From Ureibacillus massiliensis 4400831 = CIP 108448 = CCUG 49529 (GTDB lineage: Bacteria; Bacillota; Bacilli; Bacillales_A; Planococcaceae): DNA of 64,000 nucleotides. The DNA is taken from the NCBI RefSeq assembly GCF_000772965.1, contig NZ_JPVQ01000008.1:1-64000 (forward strand). Reading direction: 5' to 3'. Each line of letters starts with the position of its first letter. The first letter of the stretch is position 1. Made by a program: the position numbers and the translations under genes. Below the pieces are notes generated by a model. The model saw nothing but the letters and a program-made list of their open reading frames with translations, was not told the DNA's origin and searched no databases. This document shows positions 9,110 through 17,735 of this stretch, piece by piece.

Positions 9110-9718
9110 ATGAATGAACAATCATTATCAGTTAGAGAAGCAATCGTTGGAAGACGTTCCATTAAAAAATTTAATGGCCAACCTGTAGATAGAGAAGATT
9201 TATTAAACATTATCGATGATGCAGTTTGGGCGCCGAATCATAAAAATAGAGAACCATGGAGATTAGTTGTTGCGTGTGGGAAAGAACTTTTCCAATTGCA
9301 TGATTTACTAAGAGATACCGCTATACCAAGATGGCAGGATTTATCAGCTGAAGTGTTAGAAAAACAAATGCAAAAATTTACTACACCGGGTGCTTTCGTT
9401 TTTGTGATTGTGCCAGAGGATGTTCGTCAAAAACAACGTTTAGAGGATTACGCTGCAGCGAGTACATTTATTCACAATATCCAGCTTCTGGCATGGGATT
9501 ATGGTATTGGTTCTTGCTGGAAAACGCCTGAATATTTAGATGCTCCAGCATTTCGCGAGGCGATTGGTGCAAAGCCAGGGGAACGAATTATTTCAATGCT
9601 CCAGTTAGGGTATTTTGATGAATTGCCAAAAGGAAAAGAACGTAAGAAATCGGATGAAATCGTGACGATTTTCGGTCAGAAGGAAGAAAATGAAACCCTT
9701 GAGGATGTTATAGAATAA
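9110..9718 (+). CDS. Nitroreductase-family FMN oxidoreductase
   Basis: This roughly 202-residue nitroreductase-fold protein resembles the YdjA/minimal nitroreductase group. It has the N-terminal FMN motif AIVGRRSIKKFNGQPV, the segment DAVWAPNHKNREPWR, and a C-terminal GSCWKTPEYLDAPAFREAIG. It probably uses FMN and NAD(P)H to reduce nitro, quinone or similar compounds; the substrate is unknown. The frame is open to 9065, but the ATG at 9110 follows AAGGAGA and begins the family homology. It is a single gene with its own terminator. Confidence 0.85.
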   Translation: MNEQSLSVREAIVGRRSIKKFNGQPVDREDLLNIIDDAVWAPNHKNREPWRLVVACGKELFQLHDLLRDTAIPRWQDLSAEVLEKQMQKFTTPGAFVFVIVPEDVRQKQRLEDYAAASTFIHNIQLLAWDYGIGSCWKTPEYLDAPAFREAIGAKPGERIISMLQLGYFDELPKGKERKKSDEIVTIFGQKEENETLEDVIE

Positions 9719-9763
9719 AAATAGCAGAGGTTTTATGTGATAGAAAGTTTGATAGAAAATTAT

Positions 9764-9800
9764 AAAAGCTTATCCGTATTATCTCGTGGATAAGCTTTTT
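9764..9800 (+). terminator. Intrinsic terminator after the nitroreductase gene
   Basis: A 12-bp stem (AAAAGCTTATCC / GGATAAGCTTTT) is followed by T5. Confidence 0.9.
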
Positions 9801-9845
9801 GTTATGTAAGAAAAATTGCAAATGCATTATTTTAAAATTACTTAA

Positions 9846-11237
9846 TTAAACATGTAATGTTAATTGACTATTGGGTATTTCAATCTCCTGCATAAACCAA
9901 CCATTTTCAATTTGTGTAGACATTTTAACATTATTATAGCCCTTTAAAAGATCTCTTACATTGGATAAACCAATTCCGCGACCATCACCTTTTGTTGAAA
10001 AGTTTTCTTTATTAATGTCAGTAATGTTAATGGATGATTCATCTACTGTATTATCTATCCCGATTAATATTGAGTTCTGATGAGTATTGATGAAAGCAAT
10101 GTGAACTTCACCTTCTTCTAACTTTGTACAAGCCTCAATTGCATTATCTGTTAAGATGCCGATAATTCGAGTTAAATCAATAATATCCATATCAATCGCC
10201 TCAATTACTTCGGGAATTTCAATATTCATCTTAATGCCAATTTGATCAGCTCTCATTAACTTTGTTGCAAGGAGGCCTTTAAGCTCTACAATTTTTAAAT
10301 TATCTAAATTGCTAAGTACTTCGTTTTTAATAAGAGTTTCTTTTTCAGCCTTTAAAATGTGAGATTGAAAATAATTTTTTAACCCTTCTAAATCCTCATT
10401 TTCTAAGTAACCACGCATGGTAAGTAGGATATTTGCATAATCATGCTGGAATTTACGCATTTCCTTATTTACTTTTTCCAGTGAGTTCATGTAATTCAAT
10501 TGTTGTTCTTGTTCCTTTGTCATTTGTTGAAATTCTCTATGTTTTTTAATACTTTGATAAAGAATTCTTGCTAGGATAGCCATCATGAACAAATAGCCAG
10601 TTTCTAATGCAACGTTAATGCGGAATGCAATCGTTTCACTAGGATCAACGCGGATAAAAGTATTCAAGTAAACCACGATAATTGTAAAAATGGAAATAAA
10701 TAAAATATACAGACGAACTTTAAAAGGTAATGGTGTAATTGGATTAATATTGGAAATCAGCTTTTTATAAAGAAATGCTAGTAATGAAAAGGCTACCAAA
10801 TATATCGATGTATAGTAGTAAAGATGGTATTGTTCATTACTAATGAAAAAGTATGTAAGCCTTTGAGCGCTATCCTCTGAAAGGTTAGAGCCAAGTACTA
10901 AGAAGCTTAAATCTAATATAGAGCGAATTGATTTAGAAAAGAAATTAAAGATGGCTAATGTAGATAGTATTAAGAATATAGTAAATATCCATTTAGTTCC
11001 TAGTTGAAACAATATCAATAATGGTAAGAAAACAAAAACGATACAAATAAATGTCCTATTAAGTGTTGGCTTCACATTTAGTGTGTAAAATAATCCAAGA
11101 AAGAGCGTGGCTACTTCCAATATAGGTATAAAACTATGCTGTAATATGATGGACACCTCGCTAAGTGGTAGGTTTATTGAGTTATAATCTTTTAGATAGA
11201 CACAATTATATACTAACATAAAATTCCAAGTAATCAA
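9846..11237 (-). CDS. AgrC-type sensor histidine kinase, orphan
   Basis: The N-terminal half (about residues 30-240) has six or so hydrophobic segments, as in peptide-sensing AgrC/ComD kinases. A coiled linker follows, then the phospho-acceptor motif RKFQHDYANILL (His near residue 265), the N box DNAIEAC, and the G box GDGRGIGLSNVRDL of a GHKL_5 ATPase domain. No response regulator, AgrB or convincing AgrD gene is in the window. The start is uncertain: the TTG used here has a weak ribosome site, and an ATG at 11219 is an alternative. A 38-codon ORF lies immediately upstream on the same strand. Quorum or peptide sensing is inferred from the architecture. Confidence 0.82.
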   Translation of the reverse strand: MITWNFMLVYNCVYLKDYNSINLPLSEVSIILQHSFIPILEVATLFLGLFYTLNVKPTLNRTFICIVFVFLPLLILFQLGTKWIFTIFLILSTLAIFNFFSKSIRSILDLSFLVLGSNLSEDSAQRLTYFFISNEQYHLYYYTSIYLVAFSLLAFLYKKLISNINPITPLPFKVRLYILFISIFTIIVVYLNTFIRVDPSETIAFRINVALETGYLFMMAILARILYQSIKKHREFQQMTKEQEQQLNYMNSLEKVNKEMRKFQHDYANILLTMRGYLENEDLEGLKNYFQSHILKAEKETLIKNEVLSNLDNLKIVELKGLLATKLMRADQIGIKMNIEIPEVIEAIDMDIIDLTRIIGILTDNAIEACTKLEEGEVHIAFINTHQNSILIGIDNTVDESSINITDINKENFSTKGDGRGIGLSNVRDLLKGYNNVKMSTQIENGWFMQEIEIPNSQLTLHV

Positions 11238-11240
11238 TCT

Positions 11241-11357
11241 TTATTTATCTGAAAAGTAAAAAAACTTAGGTAGCTTTTTACTGGTTGTAAATAGAGGGGT
11301 GGGAGGTTCTTGTGCTAGAAAAGGGATTGTGAAAACAATAAAATAAATACTATTCAT
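11241..11357 (-). CDS. Possible 38-residue peptide upstream of the AgrC-type kinase
   Basis: An ATG-initiated frame encodes a hydrophobic N-terminus (MNSIYFIVFTIPFLAQ) followed by a Pro-rich and basic tail. It ends three bases before the kinase TTG and begins just after the terminator of the gene upstream. No Shine-Dalgarno site is visible, and it lacks the Cys and acidic tail of AgrD. Its position is the only argument for it, and it may be chance. Confidence 0.2.
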   Translation of the reverse strand: MNSIYFIVFTIPFLAQEPPTPLFTTSKKLPKFFYFSDK

Positions 11358-11383
11358 ATAATAGCATTAAGATAAATAAATAA

Positions 11384-11407
11384 CCCCCTCAAAAAAAGTT
11401 GAGGGGG
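11384..11407 (-). terminator. Terminator after the 207-residue membrane-anchored protein gene
   Basis: A perfect GC-rich 7-bp stem (CCCCCTC / GAGGGGG) with a 10-base loop is followed on the minus strand by TTATTTATTTA. Confidence 0.75.
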
Positions 11408-11413
11408 CCACTT

Positions 11414-12037
11414 TTAATTTGCTTCTGTAATCATTTCTGGAATGAATTCAATACTTTTACTTGTGCTTGTTGTTTTGATTTTTGTGAATTTTTTACGCCA
11501 GTCTTGATATAAAGAAATAACCTGGTCATATGCTTTGCTATCTTCTTTTCGAATATGAAGAATCATATCATAGTAAACTTCAACAGCTTCGCAAAATTCC
11601 TGCCCAAATAATTTACAGCAAACATCTTTATCAACTCGACCGTGTTGAATCCCTGTTGAAATTGTTTTCAAGTGATACAATGCGCCGTGTACATCCAATT
11701 CTTCGCGGATAGCAACCTGGTCCTTTGTTAGCGGATAATCGTATTTAAAGTTGTGAATACCTTTTACATCTGATACAAAAGATGGGTCATCATAAGCTAA
11801 ATCTCGTACTTTAACTTTATAATTTTTTAAATGTGGGACGACAGTATCTGTAAAACGATCTGCGAATAATATGGCCTTTTCCGTTGCGTCCCGTTTATCC
11901 TTTAGTAAATCAATCTTCACAATTTTATTTAACCTCAACCAAACGATGGACAGTAAAAATATCGTAAATAATAGAATTGCGGTTTCGATAGGGTTTTCTG
12001 ATATTAAAGTGTATAGAATTTGATTCCAATTTTCCAA
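11414..12037 (-). CDS. Membrane-anchored protein of unknown function
   Basis: This 207-residue protein has a single N-terminal membrane helix (about residues 17-37, ETAILLFTIFLLSIVWLRL) and a mainly helical, charged cytoplasmic part. The latter includes KDVCCKLFGQEFCEAVEVYYD and SLYQDWRKKFTKIK. The layout resembles DUF4760-like proteins, but I cannot assign a family. It has its own terminator downstream and stands alone. No neighbour suggests a role. Confidence 0.6.
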   Translation of the reverse strand: MENWNQILYTLISENPIETAILLFTIFLLSIVWLRLNKIVKIDLLKDKRDATEKAILFADRFTDTVVPHLKNYKVKVRDLAYDDPSFVSDVKGIHNFKYDYPLTKDQVAIREELDVHGALYHLKTISTGIQHGRVDKDVCCKLFGQEFCEAVEVYYDMILHIRKEDSKAYDQVISLYQDWRKKFTKIKTTSTSKSIEFIPEMITEAN

Positions 12038-12432
12038 GTGTTCTCACTCCTATTCAATGAAAATATTTCTATTTCTATTATGTTTAGTAAAAATGGATTC
12101 TATTCTACATATGCAAAAAAAATAGTAAATATGAATAATAGAGTACAAAAAAATTGAAAAAAATAGATAGTTAATTAGTTTATTATGAGATTTATGCTAG
12201 AAAGAGTTCTATTAATGTCTATTACTTCTTTTAAAGTTTGGAAGAGCGGGGATTTTTAACAACAAAATTTTATGCTAATATTTAACTTTGTCATTAATGG
12301 GTTCGAGAAAAATGGAACGTATTTGAAATGAAAGGATTTATGATGAAATTAACATACTCGTCCTCGAAAAATCGTAAATATAATATAATCCTAAAATCTT
12401 CGTTCGAAAATATACTTACTTGGGGGAGAGCA
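12038..12432. other. AT-rich intergenic region, nothing recognised
   Basis: These 395 bases are very AT-rich, with several poly-A runs near 12115-12170. I see no structured RNA, no clear small ORF and no strong palindrome. A conceptual extension of the next gene upstream to 12328 is possible in frame but lacks homology or a ribosome site. Confidence 0.5.
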
Positions 12433-12711
12433 ATGAGGGTTTATTTTATCGTGACGCAGATGGTGTACTTTCTAACGATACTGCCATGGTTTTTAATTTG
12501 GGGATTGTCACTTACTACCTTTGGCTCGGGGATTAATTTAGATAATACTTTGTTTGTTTTAACGATAACCGTATATCCAGTGGTGATTGTAGTTTGTTCC
12601 ATCATTGCGTGGTATTTTCATTCGAAGAAACCAATTGCTTCGTTCTTCATTAACTTCATACCGATTATTTGGATGTTTTTGTACTATTATTTAATGACGA
12701 TGAACATGTAA
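12433..12711 (+). CDS. Small three-helix membrane protein
   Basis: This 92-residue protein is almost entirely hydrophobic, with three membrane segments (about residues 5-28, 40-62 and 70-90) and a short basic loop FHSKKPIA. The ATG at 12433 follows GGGGGAG at good spacing. The longer in-frame extension to 12328 is unlike a protein N-terminus. I do not recognise the family. It is the only gene between the unknown minus-strand gene and the repeat element downstream. Confidence 0.55.
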   Translation: MRVYFIVTQMVYFLTILPWFLIWGLSLTTFGSGINLDNTLFVLTITVYPVVIVVCSIIAWYFHSKKPIASFFINFIPIIWMFLYYYLMTMNM

Positions 12712-12769
12712 ACAAATAATGAAAAATATCCGGGATAAAGTGTACATGCCATTGGGTGAAAAAACGCTC

Positions 12770-13054
12770 AAAGAGAGGCTGGGACATAAAGAGAAAAGTA
12801 CAATCCATTTTAAAATGCGGATTGTACTTTTTTGATATAGAACCGTTCGTTTCCGAGGCAGGCTTCGCTTTCCGCGGGCGAGCGGTGAGCCTCCTCGAGC
12901 TTTGCTCTGCTGGGTCTCACCACTGCTCTTACATCCCGCAGGAGTCTTCGCCTACCTCTCCAACGAACGACTTCCAAATAAGCGGTGAACAAATATTTAC
13001 TATTCTTTCTTGTGTCTACTTGTTCGTAGTTTACTTTTGTCCCAGCCTCCTTTA
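12770..13054. repeat. GC-rich intergenic repeat element with terminal inverted repeats
   Basis: The element of about 285 bp is bounded by inverted AGGCTGGGACA (12776-12786) and TGTCCCAGCCT (13039-13049). Inside the left end is a strong hairpin with a T-tail (stem AAAAGTACAATCC / GGATTGTACTTTT, 12794-12832), which probably ends transcription. The core (about 12840-12975) is much richer in GC than its surroundings. It forms a long imperfect inverted repeat beginning CGTTCGTTTCC and ending CCAACGAACG. It encodes no plausible protein. From memory, very similar elements are scattered between genes in Lysinibacillus and relatives. Confidence 0.75.
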
Positions 13055-13279
13055 AATTTAAGTTCAATTTTGGATACTTAAAGTGAATAGAAAAAATGAT
13101 GCACCTAGATATCCATTTTGTTACTTTATCCAAATCTGTTCAATTAGTTTTCTATTTAATAAGAAGAGGTTTGTGTAAAAACGTTTACTTCACTTAGTTA
13201 AAATAGCTAAATAGTAAACCTAATTTTGTAAGCAATAGCTAATGTCAAATAGAAAGTAAGAAAATATAATTAAATCATG

Positions 13280-13308
13280 TTATAAAACTTATACACAATA
13301 AGTTATAA
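13280..13308. promoter_or_regulatory. Palindrome upstream of the first ABC importer operon
   Basis: An inverted repeat with ACTTAT-ACACA-ATAAGT at its centre and outer TTATAA arms lies 111 bp before the ATPase start. It is a candidate operator; no regulator gene is adjacent. The rest of 13055-13419 is AT-rich and shows nothing else I can support. Confidence 0.35.
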
Positions 13309-13419
13309 AAAGTAACGTTATTTCTGATTTATGGAATAGCATTCAGCCATTGTACTGAATTTGGTTAAAGAATAAAACGAATTGAAAATAAGAAATCCGC
13401 TAGATTAGGAGGGTTTAAA

Positions 13420-14202
13420 ATGGTTGTAATGGAAAACGAGGTTGTCTCATTTGAACAGGTAGATAAGATCTACAATACAGGAACTGTGGCGTTAAACCGG
13501 CTAAACCTTTCGATAAAGGAAGGAGAATTTATCAGTTTTTTAGGTCCTTCGGGTTGTGGGAAGTCTACTGCATTACGCATGGTTGCAGGATTAGGTGATC
13601 CGACGAAAGGGAAAGTGAATGTATTTGGTCAAGATCCGAAGGCAGTTATTCAAAAGACAAACGATGTAGCATTTGTTTTCCAAGAAGCAAATTTACTTCC
13701 TTGGCGGACGGTTTTGGATAATGTTTTGTTACCGTTGGAATTAAGAGGCTCTGATAAAAAGAGTAGAAAAGAGGCGGCAATTCAAGTATTGGAGAAAGTA
13801 GGGTTAAAAGATCATATTAAATCATACCCACGTCAGCTTTCGGGTGGGATGAAAATGAGGGTGTCTATCGCGCGTGCGATGGCTGCAAAACCAAAGCTTT
13901 TGTTAATGGATGAACCTTTTGCTGCGTTAGATGAGTTAACACGTCAAACATTACAAATGGATTTGTTAAATATTTGGGAAAAGGAAAAAATGACGATATT
14001 GTTTGTTACCCACAATGTTTATGAAGCGGTATACCTATCCTCTAGGATTGCGGTTATGTCCGCAAGACCTGGACGACTATCAACATTAATTGATGTCAAC
14101 CTTCCTTATCCGAGAGAACGTACAAATACCGAATTTGCAGATCTTGTAAATGTTGCCTCTCAAAGTCTTGAGCACAGTATGGGACGAAAGGAGTTAGTAT
14201 AA
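13420..14202 (+). CDS. NitT/TauT-family ABC importer, ATP-binding subunit
   Basis: This 260-residue nucleotide-binding protein is of the SsuB/TauB/ThiZ type. It has Walker A GPSGCGKST near residue 45, Q-loop FVFQEANLLPWRTVLDNV, signature LSGGMKMR near 140, Walker B LLLMDEPFAALDE, and the switch His in FVTHNVYEAV. The LLPWRT segment is typical of this subfamily. The ATG follows TAGGAGGG. The gene directly abuts the permease gene and is completed by the lipoprotein at 15280, so all three importer parts are present. The amidase downstream suggests an amide or other nitrogenous substrate, which is inference. Confidence 0.9.
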   Translation: MVVMENEVVSFEQVDKIYNTGTVALNRLNLSIKEGEFISFLGPSGCGKSTALRMVAGLGDPTKGKVNVFGQDPKAVIQKTNDVAFVFQEANLLPWRTVLDNVLLPLELRGSDKKSRKEAAIQVLEKVGLKDHIKSYPRQLSGGMKMRVSIARAMAAKPKLLLMDEPFAALDELTRQTLQMDLLNIWEKEKMTILFVTHNVYEAVYLSSRIAVMSARPGRLSTLIDVNLPYPRERTNTEFADLVNVASQSLEHSMGRKELV

Positions 14203-15054
14203 ATGACGGTTAAAACTGTATCTACAGAATCAAAAAAAGCTGTAAAGAAAACATCCAGTGTGCAATGGAAAAGCTTGTTTGGCTTAAAGTATCTCGGTCC
14301 AATCATTGCCTTTGTAGTATTTATTTCTGTTTGGCAGTTTGTACCGATGTTAATGGATATTAAACCATTTATTCTTCCGAAACCAACGGATGTTTTGGAA
14401 GCGGCGATTGAGGACTGGCATTTACTGTGGCCAGCGATGCAAATGACCATATTTGAAGCGGTGATTGGCTTTGTTCTCAGTGCAGTTATCGGGATAGGGA
14501 TCTCTATCTTACTAGCGAGCTCAAGAGTATTAGAGATTAGTCTTTACCCTTATGCGGTAATCTTACAAACCATTCCTGTTGTTGCCATCGCTCCGATTGT
14601 TGTTATTTGGTTTGGTTCAGGGTTTAATTCTATCGTAATCATCTCCTTTTTAATAGGATTCTTCCCGATTGTTTCAAATACGTTAATGGGTCTAAACTCC
14701 GTTGATAATAACATGGGTGATTTGTTCAAACTGTACAATGCGAACAAATGGCAAACGATGTTTAAACTGCGAATTCCAGCTGCAATGCCGTTTATTATGT
14801 CTGGTTTAAAGGTTTCATGTACATTAGCTATCATTGGTGCCATAACAGGAGAATATATCGCAGGGATTGGCGGCGGAAAAGGTGGATTGGGTTATGCCAT
14901 TACTGTAGCTGCAGTTCAGCTGAAGACGCCTTATCTATTCGCTTGTGCAATCGCAGGTGCGCTGTTTGGAATTGTGTTCTATCTATTAGTCAGCTTGCTT
15001 TCGCGATTAGTCCTAAAATCTTGGCACGAATCAGCGATGAAAGTAGAAAAATAG
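14203..15054 (+). CDS. NitT/TauT-family ABC importer, permease subunit
   Basis: This 283-residue BPD_transp_1 permease has a polar N-terminus of about 28 residues followed by six membrane segments. The EAA-type cytoplasmic loop reads LYNANKWQTMFKLRIPAAMP. The sequence after it (GAITGEYIAGIGGGKGGLG) is typical of SsuC/TauC/ThiX permeases. Its ATG immediately follows the stop of the ATPase gene, so the two are co-transcribed. A 225-base gap without a terminator precedes the binding-protein gene. Confidence 0.9.
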   Translation: MTVKTVSTESKKAVKKTSSVQWKSLFGLKYLGPIIAFVVFISVWQFVPMLMDIKPFILPKPTDVLEAAIEDWHLLWPAMQMTIFEAVIGFVLSAVIGIGISILLASSRVLEISLYPYAVILQTIPVVAIAPIVVIWFGSGFNSIVIISFLIGFFPIVSNTLMGLNSVDNNMGDLFKLYNANKWQTMFKLRIPAAMPFIMSGLKVSCTLAIIGAITGEYIAGIGGGKGGLGYAITVAAVQLKTPYLFACAIAGALFGIVFYLLVSLLSRLVLKSWHESAMKVEK

Positions 15055-15279
15055 TAGTAAATTCGTAATGTAGGAGAATGACAGACGCTTTCGTTTGAAA
15101 ATTCTTTTATATAAATGGGCTTATAATGATATGTTAATCATTTCAATAAATAAGAAAACCTTTAATTTATCTCACTTCTAAGAAGAAAATCGATTTTAAG
15201 AATCGGTTAACATATTCCAATGATACAGGCCTATGTGTTCAAAATTTATGCATTTTGAAAATTGAAGGGAGTAAAGGTT

Positions 15280-16326
15280 ATGAAGGAATTAAAGAAATTA
15301 AGTTTATTATTATTTGGACTAGCTTTATTAGTTGTTTTAGCTGCTTGTGGTGGAAGTGGTTCAAGTAGCGAACCGGCAGGTGAAGGGACAGGAACGTCTG
15401 GTAGTGAAACACCTTCGGAAACAACAGAAGAACCTGTAGAAATGAAGGATGTCAAATTAGTTTTAAACTGGTTTGCTAAAGCACAGCATGGCGGTGTTTA
15501 TGCTGCGCAAGAAAATGGGTTATTTGAAGAGGCGGGTTTAAATGTAACCGTTGAGCCAGGTGGACCTCAAGTATCTTCGATTAACATGGTCGCATCAGGT
15601 AATGCGGAATTTGGTCTTGCTCATGCTGACCAAATCGCAATGGCTCGTAACGAAGGAATTGAATTAGTAGCAGTTGCGACAGCGATGCAAGGAAGTCCTC
15701 AAGCATTTATGTTCCATAAAGGTCATGGTATTGAAGACTTTGAAGAGCTAAATGGAAGAAAAGTATTTATCCAACCAGGAATTATATATTGGGAATATTT
15801 AAAAACACAATATGACCTTAGTGGTGTTGAAGAATTAACTTACACGGGTCAACATGTAAACTTCATTCCTGATGTAGAATCTGTTACACAAGCATTCCTT
15901 ACTTCTGAACCGTATTTTATGGAATTAGAAGGTGTTGAAGTAGAAACAAAGTTAATTGCAGATGCAGGTTACGATCCTTATAACGTAGTACTTTACGTAA
16001 CAAAAGATTACTTAGAACAAAATAAAGAAACAGTTGCTGCGTTCACAAAAGCATTTGTTGAAGGTTGGAACTTATATAAAGATTCTTACGAAGAGATTAA
16101 TCCAATCATCCAGGCAGATAATCCAGATATAGAATTAGAATCATTGCAATTCGAAGCTGAATCTCAAGCTGAATTTGTTTACGGAATGGATGCTGCTGAA
16201 AATGGTGTAGGTTATATGACGGAAGAGCGTTGGGCGACATTAATTGAACAATTGTACAGCTTAGGATTGCTTGATGAGCAATATGATGCAAGCACAATCT
16301 TTACAACAGAATTTTTACCACAATAA
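15280..16326 (+). CDS. NMT1/THI5-like substrate-binding lipoprotein
   Basis: This roughly 348-residue lipoprotein has a lipobox LAACG and a Gly/Ser/Glu-rich linker. The NMT1-type periplasmic-binding fold then begins at KLVLNWFAKAQHGGVYAAQE. The motif NAEFGLAHADQIAMARNEG is characteristic. It delivers substrate to the permease and ATPase just upstream. A TTG at 15262 falls inside the ribosome-binding site AAGGGAG, so the ATG at 15280 is chosen. The family includes binders of thiamine precursors, sulfonates and nitrate; the downstream amidase and gamma-glutamyltransferase genes hint at an amide, but the ligand is unknown. Confidence 0.9.
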   Translation: MKELKKLSLLLFGLALLVVLAACGGSGSSSEPAGEGTGTSGSETPSETTEEPVEMKDVKLVLNWFAKAQHGGVYAAQENGLFEEAGLNVTVEPGGPQVSSINMVASGNAEFGLAHADQIAMARNEGIELVAVATAMQGSPQAFMFHKGHGIEDFEELNGRKVFIQPGIIYWEYLKTQYDLSGVEELTYTGQHVNFIPDVESVTQAFLTSEPYFMELEGVEVETKLIADAGYDPYNVVLYVTKDYLEQNKETVAAFTKAFVEGWNLYKDSYEEINPIIQADNPDIELESLQFEAESQAEFVYGMDAAENGVGYMTEERWATLIEQLYSLGLLDEQYDASTIFTTEFLPQ

Positions 16327-16342
16327 TTACCTATATCTAAAT

Positions 16343-16380
16343 AGAGGGCTGATCCAATTGTTTGGATTGGCTCTTTGTTT
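16343..16380 (+). terminator. Terminator after the binding-protein gene
   Basis: The stem AGAG..CTGATCCAA / TTGGAT..CTCT with small mismatches is followed by TTTGTTTTATT. The amidase gene therefore probably has its own promoter or depends on readthrough. Confidence 0.7.
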
Positions 16381-16548
16381 TATTGTATTAGGACTTTATT
16401 TAAATTCGGTAGATTGATAGAATTAACTGAATAATAAGAAAATTATATATGGTAACTAAATTAATAATAGGGTTTTGTGGAGAATACCAATGTATGAAGT
16501 GTCGTATTTATTTACAATAAAAACTACTGGTAAAAGGGGGATTTTACA

Positions 16549-17700
16549 ATGGAGAGTCATGCATTTTTTGATGAAGCGATCATGATCTTGCCAAAAAAAG
16601 AAGGGCCATTAAGTGGAATGACCTTTGCAGTAAAAGATGTGTACGAAGTGAGTGGGCATCGTAATAGTGCAGGAAATCCAACATGGTACGAAACTCATGA
16701 AAAGGGAAAACATACAGCGCCCGTGATTGAAAGGTTATTAGATAACGGGGCTACTTTAAAAGGAATGACTCATACAGATGAACTAATGTATAGCTTGAAT
16801 GGAGAGAACATTCACTATGGTACTCCGCTGAATCCGATTGCTCCAAATTGTATCCCCGGTGGGTCATCCAGTGGCTCTGCTTCAGCAGTTGCCTGTGGAA
16901 TAACAGATTTTGCTCTGGGAACAGATACGGGAGGTTCCGTTCGTATACCGTCATCCTATTGCGGATTATTTGGTATCCGACCTACACATGACTCCATACC
17001 TTGTAATGGTGTGATTCCTTTGGCACCGAGTTTTGATACGGTTGGATGGATGGCGAAAACGATTGAAACATTGGAGGCGGTAGGCTCGGTTTTACTACCT
17101 AATGCTGTTGATACCGCCTTTAATCATTTTTATATAGAAGAAAATGCGTGGAGTCTAATGAATTCCGAAGACTGTGAAATATTGCGGAATAAAATTCCTC
17201 AAGGACTTTCTATTGATAAAGTAGATTTCAAATCTATTGGATTCTTTGAATGGCCAGAACTGTTTAAAAGAATACAAGGTATTGAAGCGTGGCGTGCACA
17301 TGGTGAATGGATCACAAACGCGCAGCCGAGATTTTCTGAAGCAATCTATGGGAGATTCCAATATGCTAGCTCTCTAAATCCGATGCAATATGATGATCTG
17401 AAAAAACAACAAGCGCAAATAGCATGGAGGATAAGCGAGGCTCTAGGGGAAGACGGCATGATTATTATTCCTACAGCAGCTTCTGTTGCGCCTGAAAAAA
17501 ATGCACCCGGTGAAGCGGTTGAAAGTGTCCGTGCTATGACTATGCAATTAACTTGTATTGCCGGAATTTCAGGTTTGCCACAGGTAACGGTCCCAGTACT
17601 AAGAGAAGATGGCATGACATTAGGATTATCCTTTATTGCAAATAAGCAATGTGATCGGTCGTTGCTAAAATTTGTCCGAAAATACTTTAGTGGTAATTAA
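16549..17700 (+). CDS. Amidase-signature family hydrolase
   Basis: This 383-residue amidase-signature enzyme hydrolyses carboxamides to acid and ammonia. The Ser-cisSer-Lys triad is present: Lys in MTFAVKDVYEV near residue 29, the cis-Ser in GGSSSGSASAVACG near 105, and the nucleophile in DTGGSVRIPSS near 130. It is shorter than the usual 450-500 residues but both ends look complete. It lies between an ABC importer and a gamma-glutamyltransferase-family gene on the same strand, suggesting that an imported amide is cleaved inside the cell. The ATG follows AAAGGGGGA. The substrate is not predictable from sequence. Confidence 0.87.
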   Translation: MESHAFFDEAIMILPKKEGPLSGMTFAVKDVYEVSGHRNSAGNPTWYETHEKGKHTAPVIERLLDNGATLKGMTHTDELMYSLNGENIHYGTPLNPIAPNCIPGGSSSGSASAVACGITDFALGTDTGGSVRIPSSYCGLFGIRPTHDSIPCNGVIPLAPSFDTVGWMAKTIETLEAVGSVLLPNAVDTAFNHFYIEENAWSLMNSEDCEILRNKIPQGLSIDKVDFKSIGFFEWPELFKRIQGIEAWRAHGEWITNAQPRFSEAIYGRFQYASSLNPMQYDDLKKQQAQIAWRISEALGEDGMIIIPTAASVAPEKNAPGEAVESVRAMTMQLTCIAGISGLPQVTVPVLREDGMTLGLSFIANKQCDRSLLKFVRKYFSGN

Positions 17701-17735
17701 AATTAAGACTTTGGGGATTGTGAGGGGGATTTGAA

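Noticed and set aside
12756-13133. ORFs on both strands of the GAGGCTGGGACA element
   Set aside because: They arise from the palindromic GC-rich core; no ribosome sites or protein motifs.
13173-13188. cre-like site (TGTAAAAACGTTTACT) before the first ABC operon
   Set aside because: It has one extra base relative to the cre consensus and lies over 230 bp from the gene. Kept out as too weak, in contrast to the perfect site at 52521.
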